Positions 39,173 through 47,578 of a stretch of 64,000 bases of DNA are shown here, piece by piece. Each line of letters opens with the position of its first letter. Position 1 is the stretch's first letter. The notes below the pieces were generated by a model. That model did no database searches. It had not been told where the DNA came from and saw only the letters and a program-made list of their open reading frames with translations. Made by a program: the position numbers and the translations under genes. Origin of the DNA: Lelliottia jeotgali (GTDB taxonomy: Bacteria > Pseudomonadota > Gammaproteobacteria > Enterobacterales > Enterobacteriaceae); assembly GCA_002271215.1 (NCBI GenBank), contig CP018628.1, forward strand, positions 3,658,001 to 3,722,000, in the 5' to 3' direction.

Positions 39173-40534
39173 TTAGACGAGGAAGTTGCCCAGAACCAGC
39201 AGCGAGACGGAGACATTAATCGCGCCGCCAATTCGGGTAGCAATTTGGGCGAACGGCATCAGGCTCATACGGTTGCCTGCGGTCAAAATCGCCACGTCGC
39301 CGGTACCGCCCTGCCCGCTCTGACAGCAGGAGACGATGGCGACATCAATCGGGTGCATACCAATCTTTTTACCGACGAAGAAGCCGGTCGCTACCAGCGC
39401 GGAGACGGTGCTGACAATCACCAGCAGATTGCTGACGGTGAAGGCATTGACCAGTTCCTGCCACGGAGTGATCGCCACACCAACGGCAAACAGAATCGGG
39501 TAGGTCACGGAGGTCTGGAAGAATTTGTAGACTACCTGCGAACCTTCCAGCAGGCGTGGGGACGCGCCGTTGCAGAGCTTCACCAGCACCGCCACAAACA
39601 GCATGCCAACCGGTGCTGGCAGGCCAATCAGCTTGTGACCGAGCATACCCAGCATGTAGAGCAGCACCGCCAGCAGTGCGCCGGAAGCAATCGTGGTGAC
39701 GTCGGCTTTGCCGGAGAAAGCCGGTTGCGACACGTTAGCGTCGGCATTAGCGCGGTTTGGCATCAGTTGGCCTTCGCCAGTCAGGTGCGGATAGCGTTTG
39801 CCCAACTGATTCAGGCAGCCGGAGATAATAATGGCGGTTAAGCCACCGAGCATGACCATCGGTAGAACGCGACCGAGCGCAACACCCTGATCCATGTGCA
39901 GCAGCGTGGCGTAACCGATGGAGAGCGGAATCGCCCCTTCACCGACCCCGCCCGCCATGATCGGCAGAATAATAAAGAAGAAGATCTGGAACGGCTCAAG
40001 ACCGAGCGCCATGCCGACGCCCATCCCGACGATCATGCCGACGATTTCGCCGCACAGCATCGGGAAGAAAATGCGCAGGAAGCCCTGAATCAGCACCGTG
40101 CGGTTCATGCTCATGATGCTGCCGACAATGATGCAGCAGATGTAGAGGTAGAGAATGTTGGTGGATTTGTAGAACTTCGTCGTGGATTCGACCACCACAT
40201 CCGGCAGCAGGCCGTAATAGACCATCGCCGACGGAATAAAGGTGGCGCAAATCGCCGCCGCACCGAGTTTGCCGACAATCGGCAGACGTTTGCCGAACTC
40301 ACCGCAGGCAAAACCGAAGAACGCCAGAGTTGCGACCATCACCACGATATCGCTCGGCAGTTTTCCGCCCAGACAGTCAATGGCGATCAGTGCACCGGCT
40401 AATACAAACAGCGGCAGGGGAATGATCCCGACTTTCCAGGTATCCATAATGTGCCACCAGCGCTCTTTAAGCGACGGCCGCTGAAGTTCAATCGGGTCGT
40501 GGGTAACAGAGAAAGAATCGTCAGTAGTGCTCAT
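39173..40534 (-). CDS. 2-hydroxycarboxylate transporter (CitS/CitW-type citrate carrier)
   Basis: 453 residues, about 11 membrane helices. The two signature re-entrant loops are present: GGVGEGAIPLSIGYA near residue 200 and CCQSGQGGTGDVAILTAGNR near 400, followed by the substrate arginine in QIATRIGG. The 2HCT family includes Na+/citrate CitS and citrate/acetate exchangers such as CitW. Which ion or exchange mode applies cannot be read from sequence. First gene of the operon, divergent from citA, so citrate uptake and lyase are made together. Confidence 0.92.
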   Translation of the reverse strand: MSTTDDSFSVTHDPIELQRPSLKERWWHIMDTWKVGIIPLPLFVLAGALIAIDCLGGKLPSDIVVMVATLAFFGFACGEFGKRLPIVGKLGAAAICATFIPSAMVYYGLLPDVVVESTTKFYKSTNILYLYICCIIVGSIMSMNRTVLIQGFLRIFFPMLCGEIVGMIVGMGVGMALGLEPFQIFFFIILPIMAGGVGEGAIPLSIGYATLLHMDQGVALGRVLPMVMLGGLTAIIISGCLNQLGKRYPHLTGEGQLMPNRANADANVSQPAFSGKADVTTIASGALLAVLLYMLGMLGHKLIGLPAPVGMLFVAVLVKLCNGASPRLLEGSQVVYKFFQTSVTYPILFAVGVAITPWQELVNAFTVSNLLVIVSTVSALVATGFFVGKKIGMHPIDVAIVSCCQSGQGGTGDVAILTAGNRMSLMPFAQIATRIGGAINVSVSLLVLGNFLV

Positions 40535-40880
40535 AATTAAGCCTCTTGGTTATTTGTGCGTTAATCCTAGAGTCTCAAAGGCTTACTTTATGTGAGGAAA
40601 GGCATATTAAAACCGAAGTTTTAATGGCCTCTATGGTTTTAATGGTTTCTTTTATTTAATGTGATTAACGCCTGATTTATTGCCGTGGTTTTTATGGTTT
40701 CTTTTCCAGAACGTACAAACAAATAACATTAATTAAATTAGCATTAAGACAAGCCTGAATTATCTATTTTTGTTTTGCGAGCCGCGCTGTGGAAATGATC
40801 ACAAGTTTCAGGCAAAGCTCCTGGCAAGCGGAAAAAAGATGATATATTGGCGAAACCCGTTGATACCCTGCGTGATAGTC
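40535..40880. promoter_or_regulatory. Divergent control region of the citrate operon and citAB
   Basis: 346 bp, AT-rich. Repeats of ATGGTTTCTTTT occur at 40642 and 40694, with a related ATGGTTTT at 40633. A CRP-like site TGTGG-AAATGA-TCACA lies at 40788-40803 before citA. CitB-type response regulators bind AT-rich direct repeats, so the repeats are candidate operators. Confidence 0.55.
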
Positions 40881-42518
40881 ATGAAAGTGTCGTTTCAGAT
40901 TAAGCTCTTTATTTCGCTGGTCGCCTTTTTCTCAGTGCTCTTTGCATTACTGGGCGGATATTACTATGCCGACGTCAGCAGACAGCTTTATCAGGAAATG
41001 AGCATGCGTGCCAAAATACAGGCGGAAGAGATTGCGCTTATTCCAACCTTGCGCAAAGAGGTTGAAGAAAAGGATATCAAAGCCATTCGTGAATTTATGT
41101 TCCAAATAGCAACCCGCAGCGATGCCAGCTTTATTGTGATTGGTGACAATAAAGGTCTGCACCTGTTCCATTCTGCGTTTGCAGACAGGATCGGTAAAAC
41201 GCTGATCGGCGGGGATAACGAGGAGGTGCTGCACGGCAAAAGCACCACCACCATCCGTAAAGGGGGTTTGGGGATTTCGCTACGCAGCAAAGCGCCGATT
41301 TTCAACGACGCGGGAGAAGTGGTGGGGATTGTCTCTGTCGGGTATCTCACCAGCTATCTCGACACCATTACCGTCAGCAAAGTGGTAAACATTTTAATTG
41401 CTGCGGTGCTGCTGCTGATCGCCCTGTTTGTCTTCTCGTGGTTTTTCACACGCAGCATTAAGAAGCAGATTTTCTCGCTGGAGCCGCGCGAAATCGGCCT
41501 GCTGGTGCGCCAGCAAAAAGCGATGATGGAGTCGATTTACGAAGGGGTAATCGCAATTGATGATAATCACCGGATCGGGGTGATCAACCAGGCAGCGCGT
41601 AATCTTCTCGGTTTACCGCAACCTGCACGGGAACTGCGCGGGCAGCCGATTAGCCAGGTAATTACTCCGGTCCCGTTTTTCTCACCTCAAACCATGCTGG
41701 TGAAAGATACTCACGATGAGATTTGTCGCTTTAACGATCTGACCGTGATTGCCAGCCGCGTGCGGATCATGCTGGAAGATTCACTTCAGGGATGGGTGAT
41801 CACCTTCCGCGATCGCAATGAGATAGACTCCCTGAGCGCCCAGTTAAGCCAGGTCAAACGTTACGTCGATAACCTGCGCATCATGCGCCACGAGCAGTTG
41901 AATCGTATGACGACGTTGTCGGGGCTGTTGCATATGGGGCGCTACGAAGAAGCAATTGGCTTTATTCAGGCGCAATCAGAACACGCTCAGGAGCTGCTGG
42001 ACTTTATCTCCTCGCGCTTTAGCTCGCCGACGTTGTGTGGCCTTTTATTAGGTAAAGCCGCGCGAGCACGAGAGAAAGGCGTCGAGTTGAACTTTGATCC
42101 CGCCTGCCGGGTGGATAAGCCTTTCGCCTCGCTTCTCGAAGCGGAGCTGATTTCCATCATTGGGAATTTACTGGATAACGCCATTGAAGCCACCCAGCGT
42201 GCCCCGCTTCCACATGAGCCGGTAGAAGTGCTAATAAAACTCAACGAACGTGAGCTGATTATTGAAGTGGCGGATCGGGGCGTTGGCATTAAGCCTGAGA
42301 TCCGCGAGCGGATCTTTGAACGCGGCATCACGACGAAAACGCGTGGCGATCATGGGATAGGCCTGTACCTGATCGACAGTTATGTCACCCAGGCTGGCGG
42401 TGCCATAGAGGTTGCCGATAACATGCCTCGGGGCACGATTTTTTCGCTGTTTATTCCCGCCACGGGAACTCCGAAGCGACCTGTTCAGGAACTGGAAGAT
42501 ACTGACTATGCAACATGA
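40881..42518 (+). CDS. citA: Citrate sensor histidine kinase CitA
   Basis: 545 residues from MKVSFQIKLFISL; an ATG 14 codons earlier (40839) is possible, and neither has a strong ribosome site. Membrane helix (about 8-28), periplasmic PAS-like citrate domain ending LRSKAPIFNDAGEVVGIVSVGYL, second membrane helix (about 170-190), and a cytoplasmic PAS domain. The SpoOB-like histidine box is LRIMRHEQLNRMTTLSGLL. The HATPase has NLLDNAIEA, DRGVGI and GDHGIGLYLI. It overlaps citB by 11 bases. Confidence 0.92.
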   Translation: MKVSFQIKLFISLVAFFSVLFALLGGYYYADVSRQLYQEMSMRAKIQAEEIALIPTLRKEVEEKDIKAIREFMFQIATRSDASFIVIGDNKGLHLFHSAFADRIGKTLIGGDNEEVLHGKSTTTIRKGGLGISLRSKAPIFNDAGEVVGIVSVGYLTSYLDTITVSKVVNILIAAVLLLIALFVFSWFFTRSIKKQIFSLEPREIGLLVRQQKAMMESIYEGVIAIDDNHRIGVINQAARNLLGLPQPARELRGQPISQVITPVPFFSPQTMLVKDTHDEICRFNDLTVIASRVRIMLEDSLQGWVITFRDRNEIDSLSAQLSQVKRYVDNLRIMRHEQLNRMTTLSGLLHMGRYEEAIGFIQAQSEHAQELLDFISSRFSSPTLCGLLLGKAARAREKGVELNFDPACRVDKPFASLLEAELISIIGNLLDNAIEATQRAPLPHEPVEVLIKLNERELIIEVADRGVGIKPEIRERIFERGITTKTRGDHGIGLYLIDSYVTQAGGAIEVADNMPRGTIFSLFIPATGTPKRPVQELEDTDYAT

Positions 42519-43200
42519 ACATATCGACGTACTGATCGTTGAAGATGAGAACGAGCTGGCACAACTTCATGCGGAGCTGATCGGTAAACATCCGCGCCTT
42601 CGCCTGGTGGGTATCGCCTCTTCTCTTGCCGAGGCACAGACTCTGCTTTCCAGTCTGCAGCCGCAGCTCGTTCTGCTGGATAACTATTTGCCGGACGGTA
42701 AAGGCATCACTTTAATTAGCAATCCTTTACTGGTGCATGCCAACTGCTCGGTGATTTTTATTACCGCCGCCAGTGACATGGACACCTGTAGCCTGGCGAT
42801 TCGTAACGGCGCGTTCGACTACATCCTGAAACCCGTGTCATGGAAGCGGCTCAGCCAGTCGCTGGAGCGCTTCGTGCAATTCGCCGAGCAGCAGCGAGTG
42901 TGGAAGATTGTCGATCAGCAGAACGTTGATTCGCTGTATCAGTTGCAGGCCAAAAATTACCGCCAGGATAATGGCAGTAAAGGGATTGAGGAGAACACGC
43001 TGGCGCTGGTGCAAACCCTGTTTAACGACCAGGCGGCGCACTGCTTCTCCGTGGATGAGGTGGTGAACGAGACAGGATTGAGCAAAACCACTACCCGGCG
43101 CTATCTGGAACACTGCGTGGATGCGGGGTTTTTGAGCGTGGAGATGCTGTACGGGAAGATTGGCCATCCGCGCCGGATGTACCGGCGCAGTGCGGAGTGA
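42508..43200 (+). CDS. citB: Citrate response regulator CitB
   Basis: 230 residues from MQHEHIDVLIVEDE, starting inside citA. The receiver domain has the phosphorylated Asp in LVLLDNYLPDG (about residue 57), a switch Thr in FITAASD and Lys in ILKPVSW. The C-terminal helix-turn-helix FSVDEVVNETGLSKTTTRRYLEHC is typical of the DcuR/CitB/DpiA family. It probably activates the divergent citrate operon in citrate under low oxygen. Confidence 0.93.
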   Translation: MQHEHIDVLIVEDENELAQLHAELIGKHPRLRLVGIASSLAEAQTLLSSLQPQLVLLDNYLPDGKGITLISNPLLVHANCSVIFITAASDMDTCSLAIRNGAFDYILKPVSWKRLSQSLERFVQFAEQQRVWKIVDQQNVDSLYQLQAKNYRQDNGSKGIEENTLALVQTLFNDQAAHCFSVDEVVNETGLSKTTTRRYLEHCVDAGFLSVEMLYGKIGHPRRMYRRSAE

Positions 43201-43206
43201 AAAAAA

Positions 43207-43279
43207 CCGGGTGGCGGCTGCGTTTTATCCGACAGGCTTTGACGGTTTTAGTAGGCCCGGCAAGCTTGCGCCGCCGGGC
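43207..43279. repeat. BIME at the right edge of the citrate module
   Basis: A decayed REP (CCGGGTGGCGGCTGCGTTTT/ATCC) and a full one (GTAGGCCCGGCAAGCTTGCG/CCGCCGGGC), between citB and convergent speC. Confidence 0.8.
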
Positions 43280-43294
43280 AAAAATGCGAGCACA

Positions 43295-45430
43295 TTACTG
43301 TAAAACATACCCATACAACCGCTTGATGCCGTCGGCATCTTTCTCGCTATAGACGCCCTGCAATTCTGGTGAGAAGCCGGGCAGCAGATTAACGCCCTCT
43401 TCCAGCGCCAGGAAATAACGTTGCACCGCGCCGCCCCAGACTTCTCCCGGCACAACGCACAGCACGCCAGGCGGGTATGGTAGCGCACCTTCAGCAGCGA
43501 TTCGCCCTTCGGCTTCGCTGATACGCACCAGCTCCACGTCACCGCGAATATAGGCCTGATTCGCATCCTGCGGATTCATCACCACCGCAGGCAAACTCGC
43601 TTTGCGGAACATGGCTTTTTGCAGATCTTTCACGTTAAAGCTGACGTACAGATCGTGCATTTCCTGGCACAGGTCGCGAATCGTATAGTCGCGGTAGCGC
43701 ACCGGGTATTTGTTGAAGATGGTCGGCAACACCTCGGCGAGCGGCGTATCGTCTTCGATATGCTGTTCAAACTGCCCGAGCATCGCCACCAGTTGCGCCA
43801 GCTTCTCCGCGCTTTCTGCGGGCGTGAGCAGGAACAGGATCGAGTTCAGGTCGCACTTCTCTGGCACAATGCCATTTTCGCGCAGGTAATGGGCGAGGAT
43901 CGTCGCGGGAATACCAAATTCCGTGTAATCACCTGTTTCCGCGTCAATGCCCGGCGTAGTCAGCAGCAACTTGCACGGATCGACAAAATACTGCTCGTCG
44001 GCATACCCCTCAAAGCCGTGCCACTTCGCGCCCGGCTCAAAACTGAAGAAACGACGCTCGCTGGCAATCGCGTGCGTTGGATGATCCTGCCACGGCCGCC
44101 CCGCCACCACTGGCGGAATGAAGGGTTTGATCATCTTACAGTTGGCGATGATCGCTTTCCGCGCTTCGATACCCAGCTCGACACACTCCGCCCACAGCCT
44201 GCGCCCGCTCTCCCCTTCATGGATTTTGGCGTTGATATCCAGCGCGGCAAACAACGGATAAAACGGGCTGGTTGAAGCGTGGAGCATAAACGCATTATTC
44301 AGGCGCTTATGTGGACAGAACCGGGCCTGGCCGCGAATGTGGTTATCTTTTTTATGGATCTGCGACGTTTGCGAGAACCCGGCCTGCTGCTTATGCACCG
44401 ATTGGGTCACAAAGATTCCCGGATCGTTCTCGTTCAGTTCCAGTAACAGAGGTGAGCTGTCGGCCATCATCGGGATAAACTGCTCGTAGCCGACCCATGC
44501 GGAGTCAAACAGGATGTAGTCGCATAAATGGCCGATCTTGTCGATCACCTGACGGGCGTTGTAGATCGTGCCGTCGTAGGTGCCGAGCTGGATAACTGCC
44601 AGTCGGAACGGGCGAGCGTCATGGGCTTTTTCGGGGGCCACTTCGCGGATTTGGTCACGCAGATAAGTATCGTCAAAGCAGTGTTCGTCGATTCCGCCGA
44701 TGAATCCAAATGGATTGCGCGCGGCTTCCAGATAGACCGGAGTAGCCCCTGCCTGAATCAGCGCCCCGTGGTGGTTGGATTTGTGGTTATTGCGGTCGAA
44801 CAGCACCAGATCGCCGCGTGTCAGCAGCGCGTTGGTCACCACTTTATTGGCCGCGGACGTTCCGTTAAGCACAAAGTAAGTTTTATCGGCGTTGAACACT
44901 TTTGCCGCAAACTTTTGCGCATCTTTGGCGGAGCCTTCGTGGATCAGTAAATCGCCCAACTTGACGTCAGCGTTACACATATCGGCACGAAAAACGTTCT
45001 CGCCAAAGAAGTCGAAAAACTGACGCCCCGCCGGGTGCTTTTTGAAGAAGGCACCGTGCTGATGGCCAGGGCAGGCAAAAGTGCTGTTGTTCATCGCCAC
45101 ATACTGGCTCAGGGTGTCAAAAAAAGGTGGTAGTAAGTTCTCTTCGTAGCGGCAGGCTGCCGCTTCCAGTTCCAGGAACTCTTGCGCTTTGCCGCTTATC
45201 ACTGTGACGACATCTTCTGAAGCATCCACAGGCTCTTGCGAGAAGATAAACACTGGAAGCTGGAACCCTGTGCGTTTCAGTAATGCGAGAATACCGCTGC
45301 GGCTTTCGGCCACGGTAATGACGACTGCCGCCACATCCGTAAAATCGGTGTTATCCAGTGTCACCACTTCCCGGTGCGTGGACAGCGTAGAAACCAGCTC
45401 ATGGCTGACGGCAATTTTTAGTGATTTCAT
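43295..45430 (-). CDS. speC: Constitutive ornithine decarboxylase
   Basis: 711 residues from MKSLKIAVSHELV, the E. coli length; a TTG seven codons upstream keeps the frame open but is not conserved. A PLP enzyme (fold I, prokaryotic ornithine/lysine/arginine decarboxylase family) making putrescine. PLP lysine is in TQSVHKQQAGFSQ (about residue 355). FACPGHQHGAFFKKHPAG and YGEN-like ADMCNADVKLGD are conserved. It complements the speA-speB route elsewhere in this window. Confidence 0.97.
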   Translation of the reverse strand: MKSLKIAVSHELVSTLSTHREVVTLDNTDFTDVAAVVITVAESRSGILALLKRTGFQLPVFIFSQEPVDASEDVVTVISGKAQEFLELEAAACRYEENLLPPFFDTLSQYVAMNNSTFACPGHQHGAFFKKHPAGRQFFDFFGENVFRADMCNADVKLGDLLIHEGSAKDAQKFAAKVFNADKTYFVLNGTSAANKVVTNALLTRGDLVLFDRNNHKSNHHGALIQAGATPVYLEAARNPFGFIGGIDEHCFDDTYLRDQIREVAPEKAHDARPFRLAVIQLGTYDGTIYNARQVIDKIGHLCDYILFDSAWVGYEQFIPMMADSSPLLLELNENDPGIFVTQSVHKQQAGFSQTSQIHKKDNHIRGQARFCPHKRLNNAFMLHASTSPFYPLFAALDINAKIHEGESGRRLWAECVELGIEARKAIIANCKMIKPFIPPVVAGRPWQDHPTHAIASERRFFSFEPGAKWHGFEGYADEQYFVDPCKLLLTTPGIDAETGDYTEFGIPATILAHYLRENGIVPEKCDLNSILFLLTPAESAEKLAQLVAMLGQFEQHIEDDTPLAEVLPTIFNKYPVRYRDYTIRDLCQEMHDLYVSFNVKDLQKAMFRKASLPAVVMNPQDANQAYIRGDVELVRISEAEGRIAAEGALPYPPGVLCVVPGEVWGGAVQRYFLALEEGVNLLPGFSPELQGVYSEKDADGIKRLYGYVLQ

Positions 45431-45620
45431 AGGCGTAGAGACCCATTTCAAGGGGAGAAGAGATCCAGACTGGAGGAGAAAATTCGCGCAATAATGTCAC
45501 CTTTTATTTTGAGGTGCAAGACAGAAACTTTATGCATTTCTGGCAGCGAAAGCTACCCGCTCTCCGCCTTCATCATGTAATAATAATTCAATATCAATGA
45601 TTAAATAACAGGAGTGTATT

Positions 45621-46334
45621 TTGGTTATTGGACCCTTTATTAATGCCGGTGCCGTATTACTGGGTGGCGTGCTTGGTGCGGTGTTAAGCCAAAGATTACC
45701 TGAACGTATTCGCTCTTCTATGCCGTCGATCTTTGGGCTTGCGTCGCTGGGCATCGGCATCTTGCTGGTTATCAAGTGCGCCAATTTACCGGTGATGGTA
45801 CTGGCGACACTCCTTGGCGCGCTCATTGGCGAATTTTGCTATCTGGAGAAAGGGATAAACGCGGCGGTGAGCAAAGCCAAAAACCTTATCTCTCGCCCCG
45901 GAAAAACCGCAAGCGGAACGCAAGAGACGTTTATTCAGAACTATGTGGCAATCATTATTCTGTTTTGCGCCAGCGGCACGGGGATTTTTGGATCGATGCA
46001 GGAAGGGATGACCGGTGATCCCAGCATTCTGATTGCCAAGGCGTTTCTTGATTTCTTCACCGCCACCATTTTCGCTACCACGCTCGGGATTGCCGTCGCC
46101 GCAATTTGCGTGCCGATGCTGATGATTCAGCTGGCGCTAGCTACCTGTGCCACGCTGATTCTCCCGTTAACAACGCCCGCGATGATGGCTGACTTCACCG
46201 CCGTGGGCGGGCTTTTGCTGCTGGCAACAGGTCTTCGAATCTGCGGGATTAAGATGTTTGCGGTGGTGAATATGCTGCCAGCACTGGTGCTCGCCATGCC
46301 GCTCTCAGCCCTGTGGACGCACTTTTTCGCCTAA
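45621..46334 (+). CDS. yqgA: DUF554 inner-membrane protein YqgA
   Basis: 237 residues. TTG start with AGGAG 7 bases upstream; the next residues MVIGPFINAGAVLLGGVLGA match E. coli YqgA. About six membrane helices. GTGIFGSMQEGMTGDPSILIAKAFLDFFTA is the DUF554 hallmark. Transport function unknown. It is divergent from speC across 190 bp and precedes pheV, as in E. coli. Confidence 0.94.
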   Translation: MVIGPFINAGAVLLGGVLGAVLSQRLPERIRSSMPSIFGLASLGIGILLVIKCANLPVMVLATLLGALIGEFCYLEKGINAAVSKAKNLISRPGKTASGTQETFIQNYVAIIILFCASGTGIFGSMQEGMTGDPSILIAKAFLDFFTATIFATTLGIAVAAICVPMLMIQLALATCATLILPLTTPAMMADFTAVGGLLLLATGLRICGIKMFAVVNMLPALVLAMPLSALWTHFFA

Positions 46335-46390
46335 GTTGTCAGCGAAATGGTGGCAGAGTGTGCAGTCGGTGGCGAAAACAATAAATTTCG

Positions 46391-46419
46391 TTGACGACGG
46401 AAGTACGATCGGGTTTAAT
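46391..46419 (+). promoter_or_regulatory. pheV promoter
   Basis: TTGACG (-35), 17-bp spacer, TTTAAT (-10), then GCGCCCCG, a GC-rich discriminator typical of stringently controlled stable-RNA promoters. The mature tRNA begins 11 bases after the -10. Confidence 0.8.
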
Positions 46420-46429
46420 GCGCCCCGTT

Positions 46430-46505
46430 GCCCGGATAGCTCAGTCGGTAGAGCAGGGGATTGAAAATCCCCGTGTCCTTGGTTCGATTCCGAGTCCGGG
46501 CACCA
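46430..46505 (+). tRNA. pheV: tRNA-Phe (GAA)
   Basis: 76 nt with encoded CCA. Acceptor GCCCGGA/TCCGGGC, D arm GCTC/GAGC, anticodon stem GGGGA/TCCCC with GAA at 46463-46465, and T arm with GGTTCGATTCC. Identical in design to E. coli tRNA-Phe. The position after yqgA identifies pheV, a frequent island integration site in enterobacteria. Confidence 0.98.
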
Positions 46506-46513
46506 CTATTTAG

Positions 46514-46540
46514 AAAAACCAGCCTACGGGCTGGTTTTTT
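46514..46540 (+). terminator. pheV terminator
   Basis: 11-bp stem AAAAACCAGCC/GGCTGGTTTTT, 4-nt loop, T-tail. Confidence 0.9.
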
Positions 46541-46716
46541 GCTTTTTAAAGTCCAGACAGGCTCACACAGGGCTTTCCAGCGATACATCCTGCTTTTCCA
46601 CCCTAAAGACTTTACTTTTTTACCCTTCTGTATTGTATGCCCACCGGATGCTTCCAGCAGGCAGCATAGTGATGTGCGCCGTTAATGGTTAGCGTAACAG
46701 TTGCAGAGCGCGCACA

Positions 46717-47307
46717 TTAATAAACATACTGACTACTATTATCTTTTATTTTACTTATAACTCTGATGCTCGGCGCAAGGTATTCAGAATGAAAAAGATT
46801 ATGAATGTTAACGCTGGAATATCCTATTGACCGCAGTAATTTCCTATGGCTGGAATGTGTTTTTTTTGCATCAAAATTACACCTTTGTAACCATTCAATG
46901 TACACATTTATACCTTGCGACATCATAATCAATAGCGGACAATGTTTTTTACGCGGAGTATAGCCAACCAAATTAAAGCGTGAACGATATATTTTCGATA
47001 GTTTAAGATGACAAGTTTTTAATGGCATCCTTGAGTCCCAAAAAACGCGGTCATACCCGATTAAATCGCGAGAAAATCGAAAGAAAAAGCGAACCGCCCC
47101 TGTATAACCTTGCAGTTTTTTACAGATTTCACGGTGCATTTCTATATCACTGATAAATACAAATACAGCTTCAGCGCGATGAAACGACATGTCTTTAATA
47201 TTGGTCTGGTCCGGGTTCAGTAAATTTACCACTTTGTCAGCCGGGTGAATAGCACTAAAGCCAATCAAGAAATATTGATTATCAGATATAACTACAACTT
47301 CATTCAT
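46717..47307 (-). CDS. LuxR/FimW-like regulator with a degenerate HTH
   Basis: 196 residues. The N-terminus MNEVVVISDNQYFLIGF has the receiver-like start seen in fimbrial and capsule LuxR regulators. The C-terminal YTPRKKHCPLLIMMSQG...KKTHSSHRKLLRSIGYSS lines up with the LuxR helix-turn-helix pattern (LTPRE..vl.l...G......A..L..S..TV..H......KLG) but misses several usual residues. No clear phosphorylation Asp. First gene after pheV and divergent from the SgrR-like gene across 271 bp. AT-richer than the backbone, suggesting acquisition. Confidence 0.6.
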   Translation of the reverse strand: MNEVVVISDNQYFLIGFSAIHPADKVVNLLNPDQTNIKDMSFHRAEAVFVFISDIEMHREICKKLQGYTGAVRFFFRFSRDLIGYDRVFWDSRMPLKTCHLKLSKIYRSRFNLVGYTPRKKHCPLLIMMSQGINVYIEWLQRCNFDAKKTHSSHRKLLRSIGYSSVNIHNLFHSEYLAPSIRVISKIKDNSSQYVY

Positions 47308-47578
47308 GCTGCATTGCTCTTAATGGTAATAATATAATCCCTCACGTCACTATTGATAACGCGAGATTAAATGAACGTATTGATTTTCTGTTTCTTAGAG
47401 TTGGTCACGTGTAGCGTCAAAAAGGATTTAAAAACAGGAGATTATGCAGTTTAACGTTAGAAATACGTACTCACTCAAGATAGACATGAATAGCTATTCT
47501 GGCGCATAGGCCCCAGTATAGGGCGATCTAAGAGCGCCTTTCTGGATGTCACGAAGGTCAGTGAGAGTGGGAAAAACG

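Noticed and set aside
39173..43200. Na+-pumping oxaloacetate decarboxylase genes in the citrate module
   Set aside because: No biotin-binding (AMKM) or OadB-like frame exists between nupG and speC.
46506..46716. Integrase remnant or att repeat after pheV
   Set aside because: Only the tRNA terminator and featureless sequence are seen; no repeat of the tRNA 3' end was found in the window.
47308..47578. SgrS-like small RNA next to the SgrR-like gene
   Set aside because: No terminator hairpin with T-run and no SgrS-like seed pairing region could be seen.
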